From NCBI GenBank assembly GCA_021397845.1, contig CM038044.1, positions 84,081,942 through 84,145,941 on the forward strand: DNA of 64,000 bases, written 5' to 3'. This DNA comes from Areca catechu (lineage: Eukaryota; Streptophyta; Magnoliopsida; Arecales; Arecaceae). The position numbers were made by a program, and so were the translations under genes. Positions 44,360 to 55,168 of this stretch are shown here, piece after piece. Below the pieces are notes generated by a model. The model was not told the DNA's origin. It saw nothing but the letters and a program-made list of their open reading frames with translations, and did no database searches. Position 1 is the stretch's first letter. Every line of letters starts with the position of its first letter.

Positions 44360-44990
44360 ATTCTCCCGGGGTCGATGGAACCTGGCCCCAATCGAGTGAA
44401 GATCAGACTGGCTCACATATCTCTCGAGAATATCTAGGTCGAGGCATCACAAGTCCTCTTGAGAAATCTATGAATCGTTCGACTCTGGCCATCCTTGCCA
44501 TCGGACCAGGAAGCATTGATAGCCATGACCACGGGTCGTAATGGATTGATCATCTAGGATATGCTCGGTCTGTTCTCCTCTCTTAGGCCAATTAATTGGT
44601 GGACACTCTGGGTAATGGTCACTCTCAATAGAAGGGATAGGTCCAAAGGCCTTACTGGGTATCGCTGCAGATTCCCTGTACTCAACCAAGTCTGTAATAT
44701 TGAAGGTAGAACTAATGCCCATATTCGAAGGCAAGTCTAACACATAGGTATTTGGTCCAACCTTCTATATAACTTTAAAAGGTCTGGCTCTGCGAGCATG
44801 AAGCTTCTTTTTAGACCTACGCCTAACCAAGATAGAATCCACTACATCAAATTCCTTGGCCCTTTTTCGGGAATTAGCCAGTTTCTTTCAAAATTAGTGC
44901 AGGTGGTGAACATGCTGGGCACATGAAGACTCCTAACAAGTGATGCAAAGGACTCAAACTATCACCTAACAAACTCGACTATGCATTCCT
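44360..44990 (-). pseudogene. pol: GY2 chromodomain and integrase C-terminal region
   Basis: The minus-strand open part 44468-44743 has the module after integrase (LPSNMGISSTFNITDLVEY), then HILDDQSITTRGHGYQCFLV and RWQGWPESNDS, a chromodomain that recognises histone marks, cut before its final helix by a stop. Upstream, to about 44990, decayed sequence matches the GY3 integrase tail (AKEFD..., VxLRRRSKKKLHARRARPFK-like). The conserved aromatic positions are present. Confidence 0.88.
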
Positions 44991-45461
44991 ATCGAAAGAA
45001 TTTTTATTAAACTCTTTGGACCTAAACCTAACAGATCATAGGTTCTCTATGTTTGGTCCTAGCTTGACATGAACATGAAAACTTACAGTGGGCTCCTAGC
45101 AAACTCCATAGGGTATGCGTAATGAATGCATGCAGTATGCTAATCTCAACTAAATGCAATCTAATGATCATAGAAATGCTGGAGGTGTCAGGAAAGGGCA
45201 AAAAATAGGAACTGGGTTCAGAATTAGCCTGGTAGGTTGGAGAAAGAGGTTATGGATTAGTTGGATAAAGTACGATATAAGAAGGCTTGCCAGGGACTAA
45301 TCCATGACTAATTAGGCTTACCTTACGGGGTTGCTGTATATCTATGGGGTTTGCATAATGGAAGGATGGGTTATTTATCTTAGGGAAGAGGTCCTTAATG
45401 GAACTATAGGAGGGGGCTCATCCTGATGGTACTTATTCAAAGAGATCAGGTCCTTAATAAA
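44991..45461 (-). other. Segment shared by GY1 and GY2, function unknown (GY2 copy)
   Basis: The right part (45415-45510) aligns with GY1 at 50907-51000: ccttaataaattattttggtt against cttcaataaattactctggtt. Patches around 45090-45200 match GY1 50620-50760 (tgctaatctcaactaaatgcaa against tgctaacctcaacaaaatgcaa). In GY1 the same region is an open minus-strand frame. In GY2 it has stops. I cannot name it. Confidence 0.6.
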
Positions 45462-46411
45462 TTATTTTGGTTCTTGTATTTTAGGACTAGACTCTATAAT
45501 TTGGCTCTCCTCTATGGTTTTCTCAGGCAAGGTGCTAGCGGCAGTATCTAGGTTCTCTTCATCTAATTGTTCCTCCATTACAGCTTTAGCCTGGGTATAG
45601 TCAGGGTAAACTAACATTCGATTGGCTTCTACCTGGGTATCTATGAGATCAACTACTTCTAGGTCTTCTAGAGGTGTCTCCTCTTCTCCCTCATACTCAA
45701 CCACTAAGTTCATATCAGCTTCATACACTTTTTCTTTAATATAAGCCTTGTGAATCACAGGGGAGGTAGGGAAAGATCGGCTAAAGGAAAATTGGCTAGG
45801 TCTTGGTCTCTGATTATGGGCACTACTCCAGTAGGTTCAGGTTGTCTAAGGGGTAGTGGCTTACTACTAGGTTCATATTTAGGGGTACTAATCCTATGGG
45901 CTTCAAGTTGACTAGGGGAAACATGACTAGTATTAGGCTGATACCTAGGGGTTATGGGCTCCCTAGGCTCATAGGAAAAGGGTGCAGATCTATGGGTCAT
46001 CGGTCTACTGGGCTCATGGGATATGGGCTCATAGGTTCTAGAGTCATAGGATTTGGAGTCATAAGATCTATAGGTTGTGGATATACTAGGCTTATAGGGA
46101 GTGGGTGCATAGGACCAATGTTCATAGGTTCTGGGTACATAAATTCTAGGCTCATATAATTTGGGTAGTGTGCATAAAGGTGGCTCAGGTTTGGATGTAG
46201 TATGGGTCCTACGGGTTTTCTCTAGGGTTCCTAGTCAGGCATCTAGTTGATCAAGTCTATGGGTCAACTGGGCGTTTGATTGATCAAGCCTAAGACTGAT
46301 GGATTGGGCTATCCTCTCTCCAAGGGCATCAATTTCGGCATTAAGATGATCCATGGGTTTAGCCATTTGTGAAGGTGGTGGATGATATGAATCCCCTGAT
46401 CTAGTGCTCAT
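45462..46411 (-). pseudogene. GY2 gag-like region without capsid
   Basis: Probable start is the minus-strand ATG at 46409-46411: MSTRSGDSYHPPPSQMAKPM, then a coiled-coil-like piece ending HRLDQLDA and a stop. Next come proline/tyrosine-rich repeats (45755-46160, units like SYDSKSYDSRTYEP and PREPITPRYQPNTSH), and after a stop an acidic stretch, 45462-45758 (EADMNLVVEYEGEEETPLED). The start matches GY3 (MCTRSGTSFHQPS). No capsid major homology region or CCHC knuckle was found. Confidence 0.75.
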
Positions 46412-47279
46412 GCAAGACTCGATCAAACGAACTACAGCTCCCTAGACTTAGAGTCCAAAACTAGATGCTTAATCAGGGTGGCAAACTAGCCTATAGTAAC
46501 CCTGTACTTAGCCAGACAGGTGTAAGGAGAGTGTTAGGTCTCTGATTGCCAATCCTAGACACCAATCAGAGATTGGACAGGTAGGTGGACCAGCACACAA
46601 GCCCTTTGGGATTGAATCCCTGAACCACCATTCTAGACACTAAGCACAAGGCACACAGGTTAGCTTGACATAGTGATTTGACACTTAGCCCATACCCGAC
46701 CAGTTGATGTCCCTAGCCCACTAGAGCAAATTAAGTCTAATAGATTTTAAGTTAGTCTTGAAAATGAATGTAGGGGATGTGGATTTAGGCTAAGGAGAGG
46801 TGATCAAATCCTCCCCCCATCTGACATAGCAAGAGTGCCCTTAAAGGTTGTTTATGCAATGATGGCAGGCAGATGATGCAAAATTAGGGTTCAAGTATTT
46901 TAGGTAGCTTTTATATATGTTTTTTTTTTTTTGTTCTTTTGTAAAATATGATTTGAAACCAATGACCTAATATGCTAGAAACATACTAAAAATAAAAGAT
47001 ATGCAAAAAAGATGCTAAAAAAACCCTAAACCTTCGAAAATTGTCTTGCCAAAAAATAGAGCCAAAAATTTGTAGGCTATATTTCGGCTTGCAGAAATCG
47101 TACAAATTGAAATAAAATCTTAACAAATTTTGTAAAACACTTTGAATCAAGGTGAATCCAGAAAAATAAAAATAGAAATTTTTGGAGTTCTGAGTAGGGA
47201 GAAACAATTAAAAGGATAGTGCATATACAGACCGTGATGGGTGCAGAAAATAAGCCCTAATCTAAGCTCTGATACAAGA
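46412..47279 (-). other. GY2 leader and primer-binding site
   Basis: Between gag start and 5' LTR on the minus strand. It shares a segment with the leaders of GY1 and GY3 (ctagacaccaatcagagattgg near 46555 and gtccctagcccactagagc near 46710 on plus). T-rich run at 46919-46931. The primer site lies at 47266-47277. Nothing else is seen. Confidence 0.7.
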
Positions 47280-48576
47280 TGATGCAGAACTAATATGTAT
47301 GTGATTATTTTTTTATGATTTATATGTGGTGTGAGGTAGTTAAATCCCAAATATCAGCACAAAATAAGATGTAGAGAGTTCTATATGATTTTTAGAAGCT
47401 ATGCATGCAGATCAGGACCTAAGAAAGCAGTTAAAAAGGGATCGCTAAGACTGAGAAGCCTCGGTTAGGGCCAGTTCATCTATAATAAAAATATTGGAGA
47501 ATATAGGGGTGCACCTGGCAATGTTTGGTGCACTTGGTGAAGATCGCATTAAAGATATCACTCGTTCCTCGATGGATGCGGCCTGGAAAATCAAGCCAGA
47601 GGCCCGCTGATTCCTGGCTTTCTGCTCGGTGGTCCAATTGCGGCCCGGTTGGAGTCGTTGGTTTCATAAGAACTTGGGAACCTGCAAAAAACCATCAAGG
47701 ATGAGAATACAAAGCTGGAAACAAGAAAAATTCTAGAAAAGGCAGCAAGGGGCGTGTTGGAAGAAGAGGTGGAGGCTTGGAAGAAGGTTGGTCGGTTGGG
47801 GTTTCTTTAGGTAGCATTTCAATCGAACTTCAGGCTCATACAAGATCCCTTAATGCACATAGCAGGGAGGCACATAGTAAGAAAAGAACTCAATAAAATT
47901 TTTATTCATCAAAAATAATCATCCTCAAACATGAGAAGGGGTCCTATTTAAATAGGCCCAAGCAAGGACACATATGTCATTACAAATGAATATCATTCCC
48001 ATACAAAGTCCTAATCCTAGCCCACTATCCCTCAAACTCTCTCCATATGACACTAAGATACTCTCTCCCTCTCCTTTGGTCGGCCAAGGGAGGTGACCAT
48101 AGGGGAGGCCGTCCAAGGGGGGTGTCCATAAGCTGGTTTGGCTCCCTAGTTCCCTTCTGGGCCTTCACCGGGCCCAATTAGCTACGGGCTGCAGTTCAGG
48201 GATCTCAGGCTTTTGATTTCTCCTCCTGAGGTCTTCAAATCTTCATGCTGGGTTGGACTTGGGCTTCACTTCCATGTCTTCAAACTAGTTGGACTTGGTC
48301 TTCACTTATATGATTTGGTCTTGAGTCTTCAGTGTACTTGGACAGGACTCAAAAATAAAATTAGCTCTACATGAGCTGACTAGCAATGGACTGAACTAAC
48401 TCAACATGAGCTGACTAATACTGAACTGAAATGACAACTCAAAAGACTCAAATGACAAACTACAATGGACTTAGATGGACTAAGCCCTTATTACAGATGG
48501 ACTTATATATTATTAATCAATCCATAGTGGGTTGAGAAGCCTCTATCTTATTGTGGTGCCTCTGGTGTCTGCACCA
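47280..48576 (-). repeat. GY2 5' LTR
   Basis: 1297 bases, TGATGCAGAAC...CTGCACCA, aligned with 43058-44359 along its length with scattered substitutions. The TATA-like block recurs at 47947-47955 (atttaaata on plus). Confidence 0.92.
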
Positions 48577-49872
48577 TCTTCTGATCGAGAGCTCTAGGGA
48601 TCCTGCAAAAAACAATGATTAGGAGTCTGTAAAAGATGTAGAAATATGAAAAAGAGAGGGAATGAGGGATGGTTGTCTTAGATCTGGACTAGATGTCGGA
48701 GATGTCGATGTCTGGCTACTAGGATCTTGGACTCTTGGAATATAATTGGGCTTTTGCACTCCACACACACTAACGCAATGCTTAACTAGCATAGCACATT
48801 ACAATGCTTAACCAAAAATTCTAAAAAACAAAAACAAACCGGCAGAGTTTCATTAATAATTCAGAAGATGGTTTATAAGAGGGGAATGGGGTGCTATTTA
48901 TAGACCCCTTTTATATTAGCTTTAAAAGAACAAACTCATGGTAGCAAGATAAGAAAGAATTCTTTTGAATACAAGATAGGAGACAAGGATAAGACTTATC
49001 CATGGTTTAACTACAAAATGATTGTAGATAAAATGGCCTCCTATCTTCTTCTTGAATTCAAACTAGGAGTGGACTCCCTTGCACTTGGACTTCGCCATGG
49101 AATAATGCTAGGCGACAAAATGAGAAGAGTTGGCATTCCATTTCTCTCACAAATAATGCTAATCCCTCTCTCTTTTTGGCATGAAATCCATCTTAGTGTT
49201 AGGATGAAGCTTCTTGAAAAGAGAGAACTCTTTGAGTTTGAATCTTGGATGAAGGGATATGACTTGATAAGAGAGAACTCTTTGAGTTTGATTTAACCAT
49301 CCATTTGAATTTGAACTAAATGCTTGAGTTGGCCAACCTTCCTTGGAGTGGGCGACAAATGGGAAATGTCGGAAGAGGAGTCTTTCTACTTTACTCTTCT
49401 TAAATGTCTTCAAATGAGGGATAAAATGAGGTGCCCTTATTGGAGATAAGACAAATGAGGTGCCCACCTTGGATAAGAAAAGATATGGTCTTCTAATGTC
49501 CTATCGACCTATTATCCGGATGTCCTATTATCCTATTATCTCAATATAAAAGTCAACCTTCTTTGACATTGAATTGTCCATCCAAGGTGAAGTTGTGAAC
49601 CATACCACTCCAAGTGGCAAGTGACAAGTCTCCATGTGGAATGACTTGAACAATTGGATTTGACCTTGGCTAACAATTGAGCTTCAACCCCCTCGACTAA
49701 TTCAATTACAAGACTCAACTTAAAGCAAACCTATCTTGACTAATTTGCAAATCAAAGCAAACTAATTTATTTACAGGACTCAAGCTGAAATTAAAATTGA
49801 ATAATTACTCATTGGGATCCACAATGAGCTCGGAGTGTCTGACATCTCTTCCTAGCTCTGGTGTCCTCACCA

Positions 49873-50660
49873 ATTCTTCCAGGGTGGGAGGAACTCGACC
49901 CTGTCAAGTATAGGTTGACTCTACTCTGGTAATGTTCTAGCAAGTTTGGGTTAAGTCTTTGCAGATTCTCTCAAGTGATCCATGAATCATCAGATTCTAG
50001 TCTACCTTGCCATCGAACTAGATAATGCTGATAATCTTTACTCCTATTAGTATAGTTTTGTCATCCAAAATCCACTCAATCTTATCTCTCCGTTCTGGTA
50101 ATTTGGCTGGTGGACACTCAGGGATTTGTCACTCTCAAAGATGGAATCAAGTCCAAATGGCTCACTAGGTATCGTTATTGGCTCCTTATACTCAACAAGA
50201 TCTGATACATTGAAGGTTGGACTAATACCTAATTCATGTGGTAATTCTTACACATAGGCATTAGACCTAATTTTTTTTATGATCTTGTATGGTCCTGTAC
50301 TACGGGCATGTAGTTTTTTCATAATTCCAGGTGGAAACTGTTCAGGATGAAGCCTGATCATGACAGAGTCTCCCTCATTAAATTCTTTGAAAGGCTTATA
50401 TGAGTTAGCATATGCTCATAAGATTCATTTCTTTCATTAATTTTTTTACTTATCTCTTTATGCAATTCCTTAATATGCTGTGCATATGACTCATATCAAC
50501 ACCTAATGGACTCAACTATGCATTCCTATCGAATGGCATTTATTAGGACTACAACTACAACTTTGGGCTTGATTCCTAGTTGATGGATGACATGCATATG
50601 AAAACTTGATGTGGGCTCCCAATAAGTGCCATAAGGTCTTCCAAAAGTAGGTAGCAAATT
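49873..50660 (-). pseudogene. pol: GY1 integrase fragment and decayed chromodomain
   Basis: Minus-strand polypurine tract right of 49872. The chromodomain (about 49950-50130) is frame-broken but the ILDDKTILIG and PERRDKIEWI segments are readable. The integrase tail runs to about 50500 (SYAQHIKELHKEISKKI). At about 50570-50660 lies ATYFWKTLWHLLGAHIKFSY, matching the GY3 integrase core (TNYFWKTLWHLLGTKLQFST). The core between and before these parts is missing. Confidence 0.78.
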
Positions 50661-50974
50661 GAATGTGCTCAAAGAACTGATGAAACATGCTAACCTCAAC
50701 AAAATGCAACTGAGTGGTTCTAAAAACATTGGAAGCCTTGAAAAAGGGCAGGAAATATGTGGTAGGTTCATCAACTGGGTCTGGATTAATGGGGGTGATC
50801 TTAAAGTATGGACAAGGATCTACAAGCAACAAAAAGTCCACTTTAACGAAGAACGGGTCAGTAAGTTCAGGGAAGAGATCATTAATTGGAATCAAAAGGG
50901 TGACCTCATCTTGAGGGTACCGAATTAAAGAGCTCATGTCTTCAATAAATTACTCTGGTTCAAGAATTTCAGGA
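50661..50974 (-). other. Segment shared by GY1 and GY2, function unknown (GY1 copy)
   Basis: The minus-strand open frame 50512-50937 (141 codons) starts MSSLIRYPQDEVTLLIPIND and continues through FFVKVDFLLLVDPCPYFKIT and NPDPVDEPTTYFLPFFKASN, before running into the integrase fragment. I recognise no domain in this N-terminal half. It is not part of GY3. It may be derived from gag or pol of a relative, or be captured sequence. The overlapping plus-strand ORFs are taken as shadows. Confidence 0.6.
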
Positions 50975-51583
50975 CTAAACTCTCCTATTTGGGTCTCTTC
51001 TAGGTGTTTCCTCAAGTAAAGCCCTAATGGTAGCAGTGTTAAATCCCTCATGGTTCTCTTTTTCTAATGGTCCTTCTAATACATTAGGTGCTTCATTGAC
51101 TTCCTCTTCTTGTTTATACTCATCTATCAAGTTTTCTCCAACTTCATATACTTCCGTTACGGTTTCAACTTGAGTAATCTTCTGGTCAATTAACTCTAAG
51201 TCTATAATAGATATTTCCTCTTCAGGGTCATTCTTAGGAACAAATGGGGTCACAGGGGTGGGTCGGCTCAAATTAGTGTTTAGTCGGCGTGGATTAGGGT
51301 TGAGTCGACTCGGGTGAGAATTGGGTCGACTTTGTTAAAGAATGGGTTGACTTGGGTGGACTAGGTTATATCGTGATTTTTGATAAGGGGTACTAATCCT
51401 AATGTGTTCTGGATGATGGATTCTGGGTCCAAGGGGAGTTGGTTTAGGCAAACCAAGGTTAGTACGGGTCCTATGGATTCTCTCTATGTTGTCGAGTCAC
51501 TTATCTAGTCGGTCGAACCTATTATCCATTAAGGCACATTATTCATTGAAGGTCCTCAATAAAGTTTCTATTGTGGACTCCAT
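50975..51583 (-). pseudogene. GY1 gag-like region without capsid
   Basis: The likely start is the minus-strand ATG at 51581-51583 (MESTIETLLRTFNE), followed by a stop, a coiled-coil-like piece (DNRFDRLDK), a proline/arginine-rich stretch rich in SRLN/SRPN units, then an open acidic part, 50975-51271 (MSRPTPVTPFVPKNDPEEEI). The order is as in GY2. The DNA of the SRLN units contains gagtcgactcgg near 51302. No capsid or zinc knuckle seen. Confidence 0.72.
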
Positions 51584-52701
51584 GGTCAAATAAGACTGGG
51601 TTGGGTTTGAGGCTACTAGTATCGGGCTCCTAGTCTAGGGATCATGCAATGCAATCCTATCTTCTAGGGTTCTTAGACCTAGAGCTCAAATAGAATGGGT
51701 CAGCTCAATTAACAACCAATTCAGCAATTACCTTGTCCATGGCCAAGTAAGAGGTGGGGTCGTGGGAGGCTCCCCTTGCACTTGCAGAGTCCTAATCAAA
51801 AACCACGAGTCTACTTAGGGCATTTGCCTCTGAACCTCTAGCCTTAGACACCAGATTCAAGAGATAATCAAAGGATTGGGTGCACTAGCTTTTGCACAAT
51901 ACATGGAACCCGACATGTTGGTGTCCCTAAACTATGTTAGGTTGCTACTCAATTTTAGATTAGGGCTAGGACAATGCAGAATGAGGTTTGTTGTTTGTGG
52001 GCCAAGGAAAGGTGATGAAATCCTTCCCTTATCTTATGATAGTGTGCCCTTAAAATAGTTTCAGATAAGATGAATGCACAACCAATCAACTAGTTAACAG
52101 GATAAGATAAGATAAGACTTGCAACTCAAAATTTAAACTTTAAATTTCAATTTTCAAATTTGGATTTCAAATTTAAATTTTAAATTTTAAATTTTGAATT
52201 TCAGATTTTAAATTACAAAAAATTAATTTTAATTTTTTTTTGGGATTAGGTTATATAATTTCAAAATTCTAGATGTGCTAGATCTTATCCTAGGTTGTGC
52301 TTAGAAGATTAACATGCATTCTTTCAAGCAATTAACAATTCAAACATGCAAGCACTAATCACAACTGATTTCAATATCGGGTTATCTTGTTCGGTTGTAC
52401 CTCATTACTCCCATGGGTCGTGATGGTATACTTGCGTATACCCGCTCAGGAGGCAAGATTTCCTTCCACCAGAAAGTACTAAGAAAACAATGCAATTTTT
52501 TTGAAAAGATTTTAGATCTGAAATCTATAAGAGAAGATTATAGATCTGATTTTAATCTGACTAAATTACTAAAATTAATGCAAAGGAATGTAAGATCTGA
52601 AGAGCTATGGAAGAGCCTTCCAAATCCAATGCTAGAATAGAGCAGAATTTTCAACTAGTCACTAAATGTCCTCGTCTAACCTTTAGCTCTGATATCAAAG
52701 T
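51584..52701 (-). other. GY1 leader, AT-rich repeat and primer-binding site
   Basis: No gene. It shares a block with GY2 and GY3 leaders near 51840-51940. At about 52125-52250 is a low-complexity tract of AAATTT-like units (caaatttaaattttaaattt). The minus-strand primer site is gctctgatatcaa at 52686-52698, next to the LTR start at 52702. A plus-strand ORF at 52395-52640 shows no family resemblance. Confidence 0.7.
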
Positions 52702-54417
52702 TGATGCGAGATGGATGCAAAAACTAATCTAACAATTAAGAGTTTAATTTTGATGAGCAATGGTAGCAAACTTAGATAAGCTATCAAGTTAATTTAATGA
52801 AGATAGACTAAGTCTTTACTAGCTACCCGCAATATAATCAGCATGCAATTACATAAAGAACCCTGGATCCGATGATTAAGAAACTACCAAAACTAGGACG
52901 TCCTGACTTCAAACAACCGGATCTAATGAGATTTGGATGGTTGCTTCCCAATAATGCTTTTCCCTCCTCTATTTCAATAGATCTGGATTCGACTCTCAAG
53001 ATCTTGTAGTAGGATTGCAAACTTCAGTTCCTTTGTAGTAGATCTTCCTGTTGATGGTTGGATGGCAAGGAAAATCTCCTCTTCTGATCGAGAGCTCTGG
53101 GGATCCTACAAAGAACTATGATTAGTAGTGTAGAAAAGATGTGAAAATGTGAAAAAGAGAGGGAACGATGGATGGTTGGCTTGGATCTGGATCTGGGTTG
53201 GATGTAGGAGATGTCGATGTCTGGCTAATTGGATATTTGACTCTTGGAATATAACTGGGCTTCGGCACTCCACACATACTAATGCAATGCTTAACCAGTA
53301 GCACATATTAAAATGCTTAACCAGTAATTGTAAGACACATTACAGTGCTTAACCGATAATTGTAAAAAAAAATAAACTGAAAGAGTTTCATTAATAATTC
53401 AGAAGATGGTTTACAAGAGGGAAATGGGGCGGCTTTAATAGACCCCTTACATAGTAGCTTGATAAGAACAAACTCATGGTAGCAAAATAAGAAAGAATTC
53501 TTTTGAATACAAGATAGGAGATGAGGATAAGACTTATCCATGGTTTAACTACAAAATGAGTGTAGATAAAATGATCTCCTATCTTCTTCTTGAGTTCAAA
53601 CTAGGAGTGGACTCCCTTTCACTTGGACTTCTCCATGGAATAATGCTGGGCGACAAAATGAGAAGAGTTGGCATCCCATTTCTCTCACAAATAGTGCTAA
53701 TCCCTCTCTCCTTTTGGCATGAAATCCTTCTTAGTGTTAGGATAAAGTTTCTTGATAAGAGAGAACTCTTTGAGTTTGAATCTTGGATGAAGGGATATGA
53801 CTTGATAAGAGAGAACTTTTTGAGTTTGATTTTTAGATGAACCTTCCATTTGAATTTGAACTAAATGCTTGAGTTGGTCGACCATCCTTGGAGTGGGTGA
53901 CAAATGGGAAATTTGGGAGGTGGAGTCTTTCTACTTTACTCCTCTTTAATATTTTCAAATGAGAGACAAAATGAGGCGCCCTCCTTGGAGATAAGACAAA
54001 TGAGGCGCCTACCTTTAATAAGAAAAGATAAGGTCTTCTGATGTCCTGTTGAGCTGTTGTCTGGATGTCCTGTTGTCCTATTGTCTTGATGTAAAAAACA
54101 ACCTTCTTTGACATTGAATTGGCCATCCAAGGTGATGTAGTGAAGCATACCACTCCAAGTGGCAAGTGACAAGGCTCCATGTGGCATGACTTCAACAATT
54201 GGACTTGACCTTGGCTAACAATTGAGCTTGAACCCCCTTGACTAATCATTTACAAGACTCAACTTAAAGCAAACCTATCTTGACTAATTTGCAAATCAAA
54301 GAAAACTAATTTATTTACAGAACTCAAGCAGAAATTAAAATAGAATACTACTCATTGGTGATCCACAATGAGCTTGGAGGGTTCTGACGTCTCTTCCTAG
54401 CTCTGGTATCCTCACCA
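52702..54417 (-). repeat. GY1 5' LTR
   Basis: 1716 bases, TGATGCGAG...CTCACCA, aligned with the three-piece left LTR and with GY1b. The TATA position seen in the sister LTR at 48895 is mutated here (ggctttaatagac near 53430). The plus-strand ORF at 53556-53840 is repeated at 49018-49296 because both lie in LTR copies; I see no protein family in it. Confidence 0.9.
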
Positions 54418-55168
54418 TCGCATCGATTAGTTCAAGAATTAGTTCTTGGGCTACCAGCTTAGTGTTCGAACCTATGGGATCATACACAAAAAAATTTTAA
54501 TTGATCATGATGGCTGATTAACGATTAAGAATCTCAATGACAAAATTATAAATATGATGAACAATTAACCCTATACAAATATTATAAATTAATAATTAAT
54601 TAATTATTAATTAATTATAAGAGGATTAATTAGTAATTTGATTGAGCAAATACATTTAAGTCAATTCTAATTGAATTTGGTTCAATCATGTTTCACCCGA
54701 TTAGGTTATTCGATTATAAGAGGATTAATTAGTAATTTGATTGAGCAAATACATTTAAGTCAATTCTAATTGAATTTGGTTCAATCATGTTTCACCCGAT
54801 TAGGTTATTCGATGACTAATTGTTAAAAATTTCTAATTATTGTTTGATTTAGATTTAGGATCAATTAATTTTAGGTTTAATTAGGATTTAATTAAGCCTA
54901 ACTAGAACCTAATTAAATTGAGTCCATGTTAGTTAATTAGTTATAACTAAATTAGTTTTGGTTCCCAACTAATTTTGGTCAAAACATGGTCAAAACCTTA
55001 TCTAGTCCAACTTGTTTTCTTTCCTAAAAATACTCTACACCTTTCTAAATTTTTTTTTTAAATTCTCCATAAAAAAAATAGTTTTTTTGATCATCCCTCA
55101 TTCTTGGATTCCTTCTGATAGTTTGTCATGAATTACTACATGAACAAATTAAATATGTCATTGCCTGA
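54418..55168 (+). repeat. CP3 3' LTR, second part
   Basis: After the GY1 right duplication TCGCA, the CP3 LTR resumes (ttagttcaagaattagttcttgg against ttagtttaagaattagttcc near 33374). The match is good to about 55100 and unclear for the last 60 bases before GY4. A 99-base tandem duplication lies at 54614-54811. Confidence 0.8.
54614..54811. repeat. 99-base tandem duplication in the CP3 3' LTR
   Basis: Two adjacent copies, 54614-54712 and 54713-54811, identical by eye (each begins attataagaggattaatt and ends ggttattcg). The CP3 5' LTR has a single copy near 33560-33675. Identity of the two units suggests a recent event in an otherwise old LTR. Confidence 0.95.

Larger units (their letters stand above)
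43058..48576 (-). mobile_element. GY2: gypsy-type element with chromodomain, non-autonomous, nested in the GY1 LTR
   Basis: 5519 bases flanked by tctac (43053-43057) and tcttc (48577-48581). Left LTR 43058-44359 (1302 bases), right LTR 47280-48576 (1297 bases), both TGATGC...CTGCACCA and clearly alike. The internal region of 2.9 kb has the same plan as GY1: gag-like start, proline/tyrosine-rich repeats, acidic stretch, an unnamed segment, chromodomain. It lacks capsid, zinc knuckle, PR, RT and most of integrase, so it could move only with proteins from a relative. Primer site gctctgatacaa at 47266-47277 (minus strand), one mismatch. Confidence 0.92.
40921..49872 (-). repeat. GY1 3' LTR in three pieces (40921-41158, 42908-43057, 48577-49872)
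   Basis: Joined in order, the three pieces make one LTR of about 1.68 kb that aligns with 52702-54417. The first break is the GY1b insertion, the second the GY2 insertion. A minus-strand TATA box (tatttata on plus, tataaata on minus) lies at 48895-48902. The piece ends CCTCACCA at 49872, followed by the internal polypurine tract. Confidence 0.87.
40921..54417 (-). mobile_element. GY1: gypsy-type element with chromodomain, non-autonomous, in the CP3 3' LTR
   Basis: The ends are TGATGTAGG... and ...CCTCACCA, flanked by TAGCA (40916-40920) and TCGCA (54418-54422). That is a 5-base duplication with one mismatch; the CP3 5' LTR reads TTGCA at the site. The left LTR is split into three by GY1b and GY2; the right LTR is 52702-54417. 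The internal region is only 2.8 kb and carries a gag-like start, an acidic stretch, an unrecognised segment, an integrase fragment and a decayed chromodomain. No capsid, zinc knuckle, protease or RT was found. Confidence 0.88.
21170..55168 (+). mobile_element. CP3: old Ty1/copia element split by nested insertions
   Basis: The pieces are 21170-21693 and 33044-34411 (5' LTR), 34412-40092 (internal), and 40093-40920 plus 54418-about 55168 (3' LTR). The two LTRs align through their length once CP4 and GY1 are removed; the empty target of CP4 is seen in the 3' copy near 40600 (gaaggttatggtgc). The order is gag, PR, INT, RT, RH. All ORFs are riddled with stops. It is the oldest element of the nest. 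The last ~60 bases before GY4 do not align clearly with the 5' LTR. Confidence 0.88.

Noticed and set aside
49018..49296. ORF of 92 codons found again at 53556-53840
   Set aside because: The repetition comes from the two GY1 LTR copies, not from a gene pair; antisense to the element and unlike any known protein.
50659..50928. Plus-strand ORF (89 codons) across the GY1/GY2 shared segment
   Set aside because: The minus-strand frame on the same bases continues into integrase text and is the more likely coding strand; the plus ORF seems a shadow.
52125..52250. AAATTT-rich tract as a matrix-attachment site or replication origin
   Set aside because: Low-complexity AT sequence in an element leader; no specific support.
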